From Chromera velia (Eukaryota; Sar; Chromeraceae): a stretch of DNA of 27,601 nt. This document shows, one piece after another, positions 1 through 11,100 of this stretch. How positions within the stretch are numbered: the first letter of the stretch is position 1; each line of letters starts with the position of its first letter. The stretch spans positions 1 to 27,601 of the forward strand of contig JAHBMJ010001667.1 in NCBI GenBank assembly GCA_018398765.1. The letters are read 5' to 3'. The position numbers and the translations under genes were made by a program. The notes beneath the pieces were generated by a model, which had not been told where the DNA came from, ran no database searches, and saw only the letters and a list, made by a program, of their open reading frames with translations.

Positions 1-1
1 C

Positions 2-382
2 ATCAGTCCCCAAAAAGAGGAAATTGACACTCTACACAAGCTTGTCTACGTCTTTGGACCTGGATGGCGCTTGAAACTTGCAGATCGGTTTGGGTATTGG
101 TTAGAGGTCCTATCTCTTCTTTGGGCACAAGTTTGCGGACGATGTTTTCGTTGTGGGGGGGAGTTCATAAAGTGTGGAGGGGCCATTCGGTGCAGTGAAG
201 AGCTGTACACGAGAAAGACCCGAAAGAGAGGGGAGTGCCAAGCCGATCCCTGTGATGCTTGTCGCGCAAAGCACCGGAAGTGCTTCAATGATGGACGGTG
301 CTGGATTAAAAAGCAGAAACGGGCCTGCCACTGTAATACAGGGAAAAAAAACAAAGTTTTCTGTCTCAGGTGCCAATGTTAA
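2..382 (+). CDS. 3' terminal exon of a gene with a cysteine-rich C-terminus (partial)
   Basis: The frame is open from base 2 to a TAA at 380-382, so the gene starts left of the window. The last ~78 residues contain 15 cysteines in pairs and triplets: CGRCFRC, KCGGAIRC, then PCDACRAKHRKC followed by CW, and a final CLRCQC tail. The CX2CX6CX5C part resembles the first half of a fungal-type Zn2Cys6 cluster, but the second half does not fit, so a metal-binding role is only a guess. The region between the cysteines is very basic (many Lys/Arg). A TTGCAG acceptor at 78-83 matches the 3' splice signal of the other genes here, so the true exon may begin at 84 rather than run from the edge. I do not recognise the family; it could equally be the end of a transposon protein. 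Confidence 0.45.
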   Translation: MSPQKEEIDTLHKLVYVFGPGWRLKLADRFGYWLEVLSLLWAQVCGRCFRCGGEFIKCGGAIRCSEELYTRKTRKRGECQADPCDACRAKHRKCFNDGRCWIKKQKRACHCNTGKKNKVFCLRCQC

Positions 383-904
383 CCCAATATAATCTCACAC
401 ACTTATCCATTATACTTCTTTGCATAGTATTACTATGGTTTTCCTAGTTTTTGAAAAAGTGGAACAAATTAATGCTCAGGGGATACGCTTCGCTCCATCG
501 GGGCATGTATGGGGCATGCATGCAAGCGAAAAATTCGGTTAATGCGGATCTTTTAATTTGGCCCCGGAAAGGACCCTTGCTTTTCGGGGCCGCGTGCACC
601 CATGCATGCACACAGAATTCGAAAGAGTGGCTGAAAGTCTGCAACAGTGCAACATTCACCTTGCAAAGTCTCCCAAAGACTTTGTCGCATTTCATCATTC
701 ACGGTTGTCTGGAGGCCTTTGCTAACACATTCGATCTATCGCTTGTCTCATTCTCTATCAACAGGCAACCACCCCTGTCAAGGTACTGTAACCTTCAAAC
801 TTTCTGTTTCTGTTGTTTCGTTTTGTTGCTTTCTTTATTCATCGCAACCGTTGTCGAACACCAGAGTGAATCTGTCTAGTAACTCGATTGCGCCCAGATC
901 GATC
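383..904. other. Intergenic / 5' flank of the secreted-protein gene
   Basis: No coding exon is supported here. The first ~90 bases are AT-rich, as expected for a 3' end. GCATGCATGC-type alternating motifs occur near 514-524 and 600-610. Upstream of the ATG at 905 the frame is open back to about 647 but has no ATG, so it is most likely 5' UTR. A pyrimidine-rich stretch ending in CAACAG near 765 could be a 5' UTR acceptor. No clear TATA box is seen. Confidence 0.4.
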
Positions 905-2981
905 ATGATGCGCAGCATCCAGTTTGGCCTCCTCTTGCTTTTGCTTCTGTGTCTCTCCCTGCCGACGTCTGGCAGTCTGATCAGCATCTGGCACAAGGTC
1001 GAGCACGGTGTCTCCTCAGGATGGCACTGGACAGAGCACCACTGGAAGACTGTGGCTTGTATGGGGGACCCTGGGTGTATGGCAGGCCAGACCCTGCAGT
1101 GCATGCACGCAGACCACGAGTACGACGGGGAAATCGACCAAGTCTCTGCCGAGGTGGCCGCTGTGAAGAAGGACATGGAGACTATCACAACGCAGTTGAA
1201 AGAGGCCACCACAATGAGTGCCTACTCGGAAGTCTGCGAGAACGCAGTCACTTTCGAGTGGACCATCTCGGGCGTTGAGAAGGAGGCGAGGACCTCTGTT
1301 GTCGACCGCATCTGCCACCAGCAGATGGACGCGCCCTTCTTCGACGGAGAGTCCTATTGCCGTTTCGCCTTCAACACAGGCCATCAGTACAGCCAGAGAG
1401 CCAAGCAGCGCCATTCCGAGCCCACACCCTCCCACGCCCAGGCAGAGGAGTACTGCAGACAGAGAATGACCAAATACCTGAAGAGCGACCCTGCCGTTGT
1501 CCCGGACGACCAGCCTGAGCTGAAGGGATTCCACGACAAAGTTTTGGAGAAGAAAGAAGAGGTGCTCTCCATGTTCTGCTCATCCGTGGCCTCTGCAGGT
1601 CTGTCTGTGCTTAGTAGCTGCAGGCCTTCTCCCTTCTCTTCTTTTGCCTTCGAGTGCCCCGTCCCCATCTTGAATTACAGGTGCCGCTACTTCTGTTGTT
1701 TTCATTCGTGCACTCATCTTGCTCCTCTGCATCCTCAGGGAAAGCTGAGAGTGAGTTTTCTGTTTGTGCCTGCAGGCAACTGCTCGCTCTTGTTGTTTCT
1801 GATTACGCAGCCTTTGCCTGCCCAATTCATCTTGAATGAAAGTAGCGCACCCTCTTCTAAAACTGTTTTCCTCTTTCTCTCTGTTGCATGCAGACCTCCA
1901 GGATCTGAAGATCAACCAGGAGACCGAGATGGACATGTGCACCAAGTCGATGAGCAGTCTGGAGCCTTTCTGGACTCTCGACAGGTGCGCTGACGCCTGG
2001 GATACGGGCATCAATTGCGTTTCTGACTGGTCCCACGAGCCTGAGAAGGGCTGCACCTCTGCGTGCTCTTCCAAGGTGAAGGACCTGAAGAACGACGTCA
2101 TCGAGGACAGCACCCCCTATCTGGACGCCCTTCAGAAGGCCATGACCGGTCTGAAGGACCAACGCCTGCCTTCGTTGAAGTCCAAGCTCCAAGACTTGAA
2201 GAACAAGGTGAACCACGATTGCGCCATTCTGGACGACATGATGGATATGGTGTTGAGTGCAGAGAAATGGATCATGGAGCATCTCTGTCTGATCATCGAC
2301 GAGTCTCTCATGGTTGCCACCAAGGCCGCAGCCTCTGTGCTGGAGGGTGGATTCTCTGAGGCAGAGGAGGCGGCAAAGGAGGGGGCGGAGGAAGAAGGAG
2401 AGTCCGACTTCTCCTCTCTTGTCTGTGCTACCAAGGCGGCAGAGAAGACAGAGGAAATCGCAGCCAAAACTGCGGGTAAGCCCTCCTTGCTTGCAGTTAG
2501 TCTTACTGACAGACTGCGGAGGAGATGAAAGGTTCCTCTACCGCCTTCCTAGTTTTGCTTTTTTCACTATCTCTGTTCGTTGCAGGCAGCCTGCCCTTTC
2601 CCTGAAGGACTGCATGCTGTGTTGTTCCCCTGTTGCGCATGATGCATTCCCTTTTTCTTTCTTTCCCTTCTTTCATCCCTCGCTTGGCTTCCTTCCTCCC
2701 TCCTTGCAGCTTCCCTGACCTCAGCCATCTGCGGTGTGATTTCCTCCGTGGACTCTTCTGCTTGCCACACTATCGAGAAAGTGGCCCGGACGATCGTCGA
2801 CACCTTCTTCAAGGCAGCGTGCAACGCCGCGGGGGGGGACCCCGGTGCCGCCATCTGGGACATCGTGGAGCCCTGGGTGATGTGCGGGATCAACATTGGA
2901 GGCACCAACTGCGGGACGGCTCTGGACATCGACAACTGCCCCTACCACAGACGAAGAACCCTGCTGTCCAGAAAGAATTAA
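905..2981 (+). CDS. Secreted cysteine-rich protein, three exons, family not recognised
   Basis: Proposed exons are 905-1598, 1894-2475 and 2710-2981. Both introns are phase 1, both acceptors end in TGCAG, and the joined frame is exactly 516 codons including TAA (515 aa). Two ATGs lie at 905 and 908; the first is used here. Residues 1-23 form a textbook signal peptide with a run of seven leucines, then SLPTSGS as a likely cleavage area. The mature part has 22 cysteines spread over all three exons (8+8+6), suggesting disulfides. Heptad-like helices follow near residues 70-100 and in exon 2, and an Ala/Glu-rich stretch closes exon 2. The C-terminus is basic (HRRRTLLSRKN). There are no membrane segments after the signal peptide, so a secreted or lumenal protein is inferred. 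I cannot name a domain or an enzyme motif. Splicing is inferred from frame and signals only. Confidence 0.75.
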
Positions 2982-4139
2982 TCAGGTAGACGCTTTCTTC
3001 CACATGATGTCTGGCAGCGATCGTGAAGATCGAGACTCCGCCACACGTACTCCTGGACTTAGGAAGAGGCGGCGACGGAAAGCGTCTGTGATCCTGTTGA
3101 GGGATAAGAGAAGGAGAGATGCATCTCTATGTAGGGAAACAAGAAGATGGAAGGATGTTGAAATTAGGGGTGCATGGGTGGGTCCACTGAACTTCTTTGA
3201 AGGAGTCTGAGGCTTTCAAGGCGGGTTGTACAGAGAGATGCATGCAGTGAAGGGAGGCATACAGCATCGGAGGGCAGTACATGCATCACAGTTAGGGGTT
3301 CATTCTGGCTGGTGTCCTTGAGAGAATCTCTCGGGACACCCTGCCTGCATGCAGCCTTCCTGACTTTCGATCCATATTTCTCGATCTTTTCTTTGGGATT
3401 TGTAGTCAAACTGTTTGAAAAAATTAGAACACTTCGGCTGGCTGTCAATCTCTTTCTCGGTTTGAATTCTTCGGTTTGAATTCTTCCGGTCGATCTCTTC
3501 ATTGTTTGGTTACTGCTCTGATCGTCTGAATGCATGCGTATGCACGAATGCATGACAGTGTTCTTTCTGCCTTCCTCGCTGTATATCTCATCTGACTGTC
3601 TCCTCTGCCTAGCTCTGGCAAGAGAATTCTTTCTGACTGTCGTCTTCCTTTCCCCTGTCGTGCGTGTTGCTTTGCTCCTTTCCCTGTCGCCTTTTCGGGG
3701 CGCTGTTAGGGGGGAAGGAGTACATCGCCTGACTTCTTTCTTCTCTTTTTCTCTATGAATGATGAATGTCGATTTCTTCTTGTTTTATGACCGGGTGTGT
3801 GTTATGGTTCGTCGATCGATCTGAGTCGTTTCGGCAGGAAAAGGGGGAAAGGCAACGTCGGTTGAAAAAAATGGACCGGCCCTGATCGCTTCCTCTCTCT
3901 TCTTGATCCCTGTACAGTCAAGTCAGACGGTTCAGTGATGGATCTATGAACTACGAAGCATGCACTCGGGATACGTGAATTTCCACAAAGTCTCTCCCCA
4001 CAGAGCAGTACAGCTCGAGGAACGCAGTCGAACGGGTCGATGGGATCGGATTTCGTTCGAAAGCGATCTACGGCACAACTTCATCTGTGGTGACATCAAT
4101 ACTCTCCTTTGGAATCAAGGCTTTAAAGCGGTTTCAAAG
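2982..4139. other. 3' flank and intergenic DNA with hairpin and short tandem repeat
   Basis: No supported gene. The start is probably the 3' UTR of the secreted-protein gene. It contains a hairpin at 3311-3340 and a perfect two-copy 14-bp tandem repeat (TCGGTTTGAATTCT) at 3457-3484. The remainder is pyrimidine-rich plus-strand sequence whose short open frames look like low-complexity shadows. Confidence 0.4.
3311..3340. repeat. Imperfect inverted repeat (hairpin)
   Basis: GGTGTCC at 3311-3317 is exactly complementary to GGACACC at 3334-3340. Between them GAGAGA and TCTCTC are also complementary around a very short loop, with a small internal loop (TT opposite G). The RNA could form a stem of about 7 plus 4-5 pairs. 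It lies about 330 bp after the stop codon of the preceding gene, so it may sit in a 3' UTR. No function is claimed. Confidence 0.5.
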
Positions 4140-4960
4140 AGTCGATCCACTGTAACTAGCACTGTAATTCGTTAGTACGGCGATATACTGTATCATAAAC
4201 ACAAAAAGGCGTGAAGTCCTTTGTCGGGAAGCCTTGCGGGAAGCTTATCTGAATTTAACTGAGTTTGTAACTCAGCTCTTCTTTGTCCGACAGATCAATG
4301 AAGTCACTCATCACGTTCCTAAAGTACAATCGCCACATACGTCCTGTAGGAGTACTTTTAATAATATGACATACAGAAAGTTTTATTAAATATTTACAGT
4401 TTACTGCCGGTGAACGTTTTGTCACTAGTAGTATGCCCCATGCACTGGCATTATAAGTATACAGAAACCCAAAAATGGACATTCAAATTAATAATTACTC
4501 TAGCAATTACTACTACTAAATCAACTTAAAAAATACTGAAAACTTTGAACTTGAAGTTTAATTCTAATAATTAATTCATAAGTGATTGTTAAAGTATATA
4601 GATTTTGAAGTTTACCCTATAAATTTTACTTTTATACTTATACGGCTAAGATGTTTAAATTCTTATTATAAGTAAACTTTTCTTAACTTCAAATGGTGAT
4701 AACGTGACGATATGATTAATGATGGTGCAAGAACTAGTACTCGAAATGTGCCATTATAAATTAACACAATAACAAGACTTACGATGACACATGAGAGTAA
4801 CCAGCATGATAATCGTCACAATGATTCAAGTTTAGTGATCTAATGATGATATATCGATGTCTCAAATAACAAGAATGCAAAAGAGACCCTACATTGAAAC
4901 GTAGAGTTCCAAATTTGGTTTAATTTGCTAGCCCAGAAAATCGGGGATCCAGATCTAGAA
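4140..4960. other. AT-rich island of unknown origin
   Basis: Base composition changes abruptly here. Long A/T stretches replace the mixed, repeat-rich DNA on both sides, and microsatellites disappear. Visible details are a 7-bp hairpin CTGAGTT/AACTCAG at 4259-4275 and a 10-bp palindrome CCAAATTTGG at 4909-4918. The longest minus-strand open frame (4482-4255, 75 codons) has no recognisable motif. It could be an old transposon, an organelle-derived insertion, or AT-rich spacer. No terminal repeats or target-site duplication could be found by eye. Confidence 0.4.
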
Positions 4961-5484
4961 GCAGGCAACATGTCGCGTCGTCTAAGCGTGCTAAATTAAG
5001 GACAGGAGAAACAATCTGTGAAAAAAAAACCGGGTCAGTCTTTTCCAAGGGCCAGCCGAAGATGGGCAACGAGCGCTGGATCTGTAGCCTCCTCTCCACT
5101 GGTGGCAGGAGCCAAACCACTTTTCAAGAGGGTACACTGGACGTCTGCGCCCCTTCCATTTGCGATGGTTTGGCACAAAAGATCCCCAAGAGACACGGAA
5201 CCCGAGGCAACGACTGCATGCCAAACCAAAAGAGAGCAAGAGACAGCAGGATGAACGTGAAGCAAAATCCATCGACACTTTGTGACAATGTCCAAGTCGT
5301 TTCCCAACGTTGTTCAAAAACCTAATATGTATTTGTGTGTACGTTGGATGCACACAGAAAGGGATCTGCCGGCGTTTGTCTGTCTGCCTACATATGCACA
5401 CGACAGTTTCTATGTCTGTCTCTCTGTCTGTAGGCCTGCCTGAGAGTCTGGTTGTCAAAAGGAAAAATTTAGGATCTTTTTGCT

Positions 5485-5486
<2 letters not shown>

Positions 5487-5519
<33 letters not shown>

Positions 5520-5556
5520 GTCTGTCTGTCTGTCTGTCTATCTGTCTGTCTGTCTG
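5487..5556. repeat. (TGTC)n microsatellite
   Basis: About 70 bases of TGTC/TCTG units, interrupted twice by TCTA variants. On the minus strand it gives an artefactual Asp-Arg-Gln-Thr repeat reading frame, which should not be taken as a protein. Confidence 0.95.
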
Positions 5557-6978
5557 CACGGAGACCCATTCCAACAGAGTACTGCTTCAATGTCTGCATG
5601 GGGAAACCCGAGCAGCGGAACCCCGCCCACTGAGCTTGCATGAAAGAAAGACCCACGTGCATGCATAGGGATATACAGAGGCACCTTTGATGCATATGAT
5701 TGCGCAATGAACCACATTCAATCATTCATTCCTTCATCCACTCACTCATCTAGACCCAGCATGCACAAACACCCAAAGTCTTTTTCGCAAAACAATGAAT
5801 GCAGCCACCGGGGCTGGATTGGATCATCGTTACGGGATACAAGCAGAACAGATGCTTCATAGACCAAGGAAACCTGCAGGCAGGCAGGCATGTTTCATCC
5901 CTAGCTCCCTCCCTGCATGGACGGACTGGACGGACTCACCGAGGTCCTTCCCCGGAAGATATGCATCCCCTGCCGTTCTCCATTCTGCCCGGATGCGAAT
6001 CTGTCCCACCCCCCCGGTGTGCCTCTCGTTCTCCGTTCTCACTTGCTCCTTCGAGAATTCAGGCAAGAGCGTGAGGGTGGTTGCTTGCTCCCAGCTCAAA
6101 CTTGTACACTGCAGGCACGTACAGGTGGAGGTCAACGAATGAATTGTCTTTGTGAAGGGCTACAAGTTAGAATAGCGCTGTACACGTGACCATGAATGTA
6201 GATTTCATTCACACTCTCCCCATGCACTCTTCTCCCTCCTTCTTTCATGAGTCAGTCGAGAGGATCACTCGAACACGCTAAAGAGAGCTGGGAGAAGTCA
6301 ATTAACTCATCTAGCCGTCAGAAAGGCCTTGGTGCGAAAGAGGGCAGCTCAAACTTCATCTTTACAAGTCTGGCATCCTTTTTCTTCATTCCGCGTCCCG
6401 CCTTCCTCTGAGATTGTATCTATTCTTTCCTACGGCTGCCCACCTTGAGGTCAAACGGGCACAGGTCTGAGCTGTCATCTTTATCAGACGGACCGCCGAT
6501 TCCGTCGAAGGAGAGCATTTAATGTGTCTACAATCTTGCAAACGTTGCATTTCTGCACAATGTGAATCACCTTCTTTCTCAATGATGAAGAAAGAAGAAA
6601 AAGAACAACTGACCCTGACGGCAGTCCAACCAACGAGAGAGGTGGTACTGCCATTTCTCGTCCCACTGTCCTCAACTCCGTCCTCGAGAAGCACACGAAG
6701 TATCAAAACGCTCTTCTGCAATCAAGCAAGCACACAAGAACGTCATGAGCTCTTCTGCCGTGACCTTCTGAACCTCCTCACTGCATCCATCGAAATGACG
6801 GAAATATTCATAAAAGGCGAAAGTGAAAGAAAGGATGCGCTTTCATGAAATGAAATTGGACAAACTGAGAATCAGACACGTGCATATCTCCTCTGCTTTT
6901 TTCTTGCTTGCAACATTTATCCATCAACCAAAATCCCCCCAATCTCACCACGCGTCCCTCCCGACTGCTGCAGCTCAT

Positions 6979-7012
6979 ACAGACAGACAGACAGACAGAC
7001 AGACAGGCAGAC
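6979..7012. repeat. (ACAG)n microsatellite
   Basis: About eight ACAG units with one GCAG variant. This is the reverse complement of the TCTG family seen elsewhere in the window. Confidence 0.9.
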
Positions 7013-7509
7013 CTTTTTCGAGAGACGCCCGTCTGGCCCGGGCACGGGGTCTCCTATGAGGCGCCCCTGTCCCCTCTGCCAGAAGGCACTCGAATTTGAA
7101 CGACTTGCCGTGCGGCTATCTGCAGAGAGGGAACAAGCAACCAACAAACCAACAACGAAGAATGAGTGCACAATCTTGCCTCGAAGCATGGAAGAGAAGG
7201 GAAGAGAAGAGAAGAGAGGGAAGTTTGTGCAGAAAATCGCGCAAGGAAAGAAAAGAGAGAGAGACAGAAGTTGGACCGGATGGCTGGCAGGTCTTTTCTC
7301 TTCTGGGGATCCAATCGTTTTTTGAAGATGGACGGGTTGACGTGCAGCTGTGTCACTGCACTGCTCGATTTCGTGTTGTTTTTCTGAATGTCTGGATAGG
7401 TGCATGGAAACCTCCGTGGATCTAGCTCGGGCTGGCGTGAAGTTGCATGCAGAGAGTGAAGGCTGCATGACTACTTCGGCATTAATTCACAGCCTGCAGG
7501 GCTCTCTGC

Positions 7510-7651
7510 TTAGACGTCTGCTGACTGACAGAGACTCCAGAGGTCGGCTCTCGGCTTTGCCGCTGCCGAGGGTGCGGGAGCGGTGTGGCGATTTTGAATC
7601 TCCCAGAGCCTCCGGTCGTCCTCCGCGAAGGTCATGAAGCCCTCCACAAAG
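7510..7651 (-). other. Possible terminal exon of the minus-strand gene
   Basis: On the minus strand a pyrimidine tract ending CCTCCGCAG is followed by an open frame from 7651 to a TAA at 7512-7510. It encodes about 46 protein-like residues (FVEGFMTFAEDDRRLWEIQN at its start, then an Ala/Pro-rich part and DLWSLCQ). It needs a preceding phase-2 exon. I could not find a donor that connects it cleanly to the upstream exons. Its acceptor is CGCAG, not the TGCAG seen in the other introns. It may be the real last exon of the 13365-8141 gene through an intervening exon, the end of a separate gene, or chance. Confidence 0.3.
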
Positions 7652-8140
7652 CTGCGGAGGGAGGAACAAAGAAGACACAAGTAGATAGAAGGGACATGAA
7701 AGGAGAAAGAAGGATTGGGACAAAGAAATGAATGCCGGAAGACGCTCGACACAGACAAACCATCCTGGCTTTTTTTTATGCCGAGGTTTTCGAAAGAGTC
7801 TCTGAGCATTCTAGAGTAATACCGATGGTATCAGAGGGGCAGGCTCGTTGGCAAGGCAGGCAGTGCGTCGTTCATTAGTGGCAGCACGGGGTAGATGCAG
7901 AAACAGAAGGGTGTGGATGGTCTGAGTTTTTTTGGGGGGGATCCGTTGGTCAAGCAGTATCATGCAAAGCTGTTATCTGGCAAAGAGGCACATTCCGATA
8001 GCGCCACCACCCGAAGTCTCCGATGACTCCTGCCTTGGCTTTTGCCGGGACAAAGCACGGATGAGGATAAGGACAAGTTGTTGATCCGATTCTCTTTTCT
8101 CTTCTACCCCTCCCATTTTCTGTGCTCTGAAGTGAACTGA

Positions 8141-11100
8141 CTATCTCGGTGACGGGTTTCGCGAGTCCGCTACAACCCCTTGGAGTCCCGATATTGCCTC
8201 GACCTCGCAGTAGAAGACCCTCGACTTCAAATGAGGCAACGAGGCCGCACAGAGTGGGGGCCCCTGAAGGAGGACCGAGAGGGTTAGCTCGGACGGCGTG
8301 AGGGAGGACAGAGCAGAGGAAGGAAGCACGATAGGCTCAGGGAATTCCAGGCGGAGTTGTGCGTCCGTCGTTGCGCCCCCGTCTGTGCTTTGCGCGGCGG
8401 TGGGTCTGGTTGGGACCGAAATGAACGTCTGTCCTCCAGCACGCACCGCTGCACTCAAAATATATATTGAAATAATATCATTCATGTTTTCACGCTCGGT
8501 TGCATGTAGAGGCTCGTCACAATCCTCTGATGTTGACTACACACTCCATCCACCGCAACGCCATGAATGCACCGGCAGGTCGAGAGAGAACGCAGAAAGA
8601 AAGAGGGAAGGAAGAGACAGACACTGAATGAATGAAGAACGGGGCAAACCTCCCCCCCCCACACATGATGAAGTTCCCTGCTCTCAGTTGACTTGAGTGC
8701 TCAGAAGGAAAAACGCAGCTGCGAGACATTTTAGACGCAGATGAAAGAGGTCTTTAAGAATGAGGCAATTACGAAGGAGGAAAGCAAGCAGTCAAGTAAG
8801 CAAACAAGAAAGGTGCTTCGGGAGTGTATGTCTCAAGGGCTGCTGCGCAGAAAGAAAGAGAGACGAGAAGCGCTCCCCGTTTTCGTGTTTGCACGTGAAT
8901 GGGTGGGTGCCCGAAAATCAACGTCATTCAACGAGTTTCGAAGACAAAGAAAACAAGCCCATCAAAGCGACAAGATTCCCGTCGGATGAATCTTTGTTAC
9001 TACGACTTTGTTGTGTACAGATCAAAAGACAGAAAAACGTATCAGCAGCTCACCAAGGCGATAGGATCCCGAAAGATCGCCGAATTTTCCGGAGACTTTC
9101 CGGGGCTCTACCCAGAGAAGTGAGCCTGGGGCTGGAAGAACGTTTGTCACCCTCTCATCTGACAACGGGAGATGTGAGGGAGAGTGGGAAACGGCTTCAT
9201 CCCCCTTGATATTAGATCTAGAGACAAACTCGTACCCTCCCTTTTCACCTTTTGTTTTTTCTTCTCTCTTCTCTTTACCGACTGTTTGCTTGAGTGACAG
9301 CCTGTCTGTGTGTCTCAAGTCCTTCAACTCGTTCTCTAGCTGAGACGAGTCACGATCTCCAAGTGCGAATTTTTCAACCTCAGCACCGAAAGCCGCGGCG
9401 AGTTGGTTAAATCGTTGGACCGTCTCCCGACCCGAGTCGCTTGAACAGAGGGGAACCGGGAGCACAGGACTGAAAGTTCTCTTTTTCTCTTTGCCACTCG
9501 CCTTTCGATTTTCATTCTCGTCCTCTCTCCCCTCTCTCGTGGAGTTCATCTCCTCTTGTCCTTCTTTCTTCGGATGGGGGTGCAATGAAGAGGGCGTCTG
9601 CTCTTCTGGGCGCTTCACCTGCTCTAGAGAACAAAGCTGAAGCCTCCTTCTGCTAGCACGCCCACTGTCAGGACATGCAGAGACGAAATGCCCCCCCCCA
9701 AAACCCGCACCTTCTGCTTCCGAGCAGGCCTTACTGGCATTGCGCCTGATTCGAGAGGCCGCGCTCTGCGGTTGTGGAGGATCGGGGGGGTGGTCTCTCC
9801 TTGAGAGAATTTCCCCCCCACCGATAGCTCCCGTATTCTTCTTTGTTTGCTTATCTTCCACCTTTCCGCAGGTTTCTGCTGGTACGTTCCCTTCTACGTT
9901 GGGCGAGGGCTTCAGATGCGCCCCCTCTGGTGTTCTCCCTTCTCCTGGCCCATTGAGGTCGAGGAGGTTAGACTGTAGGAGAGAGACCATCTGCATTCAC
10001 ATGCACCCGTCCACAGAGGAAGAAACAATGCAATGATGGCCCAGTCACATGCAGATTTATACACAATCAATTAAGGACCCAATTAAGCAAGCACACACAA
10101 ACTAAGGGGAAGTACATGTTCAGAACAAACAAAACACAGAAGAAAACGACGTGTGCAGCAAGAAAGAAGACTCTTGAGTGGATGTGAAAAAAAGAAGGCC
10201 GTGCACACCGGCACCCACTCTGTAAGTGAACGTTTTCAGCCTGACGCACCTTCTTCAAGGGCACGTTCACATCATCCGAGTGGTCCCCCAGTGCGGAAGG
10301 AGAAAACTCGAACCCCTTCCTACCGCTTCGCGTCTGCTGTGTATTCTGAGTTCGAGCCGACCAACAGGAACGGCAACTTTCGAGGGTTGGGAGAAGCCGG
10401 CGCATCTCTGCAAGTCCCTCCGCGCTTTTCCTTCGATTTTCCTCACTGGCACCCTGTCTCTCGGTCTCCACCGCCGCTGAAGCCGCGAGGGCTCTGACGA
10501 GACCGCACACACAGTCGACCAGCGCCTCTCGGAGACGCAAAAAATGAGCACAGCTCCTTTTGTCCTGCTTTGGGAGATCAAGTACATTTCTTTCGTTCTT
10601 CTGTCCCTTGTCTTTCGGGAGGAGAAGGGGGGGGACCTGCACTTGTACTGTCGGGGGGATAATGTTCGAGACTGCATCGGCCCCCTCTTTTCCCCGACCC
10701 TCCACGTTCCCACTGGTGGCTTCGTTAAGAATTTGGGTATTTTTGAGTGACCCATGCCTTCCCTTTTTTTGTTCTTCTTCTGTTTCTTGAAGCTTGACGC
10801 ACGCCCCCCCGTGGCCTCTCGATTGAACCTCCCGGGGCTCCCATGAGGCCTCCTCCCCAGAGGGTCTGCTGAGGTCAGTCTGATGAACAAATGAGTCCCC
10901 CGTGGTGCATGGGGGAGCATCGTGAGACTGCAACCCCCCGAGGGCGGAGCCTGGCTGCTGCTGCTGGGTCTGGTTGGGGGCAGGCATGGGGGCCCCCCGC
11001 GATGCCGCCCGCTTCCTGCACAATCAATCCACCAACAGAGAGAAGAGAGCACAAGTAGCTAGGTGCAGGCTGACTGATCTCATGAGGGCGACACAAAAAG

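Larger units (their letters stand above)
4961..7509. other. Intergenic, repeat-rich, no supported gene
   Basis: Open frames here are short, lie on both strands, and are low in complexity or driven by microsatellites. None shows a domain, a signal peptide or exon borders of the type seen in the genes. The stretch carries TGTC/CAGA tetranucleotide repeats at 5487-5556 and 6979-7012 and purine-rich DNA at 7185-7265. Confidence 0.4.

Noticed and set aside
1739-1750. A 12-nt in-frame microexon (Gly-Lys-Ala-Glu) within intron 1 of the secreted-protein gene
   Set aside because: It has a good GTGAGT donor and keeps the frame, but its acceptor ends CTCAG rather than the TGCAG of all other introns. 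Direct splicing 1598 to 1894 works without it.
2586-2604. Alternative acceptor TTGCAG at 2585 for exon 3 of the secreted-protein gene
   Set aside because: Splicing here in phase 1 reads into a TGA within a few codons, while the acceptor at 2709 gives a long cysteine-bearing frame.
4991-5725. 244-codon minus-strand open frame
   Set aside because: Its core is an Asp-Arg-Gln-Thr repeat produced by the TGTC microsatellite, and the rest shows no domain or exon signals.
5487-7012. Regularly repeated units that might suggest a CRISPR-like array
   Set aside because: The units are 4-bp tandem microsatellites without unique spacers, in a eukaryotic context.
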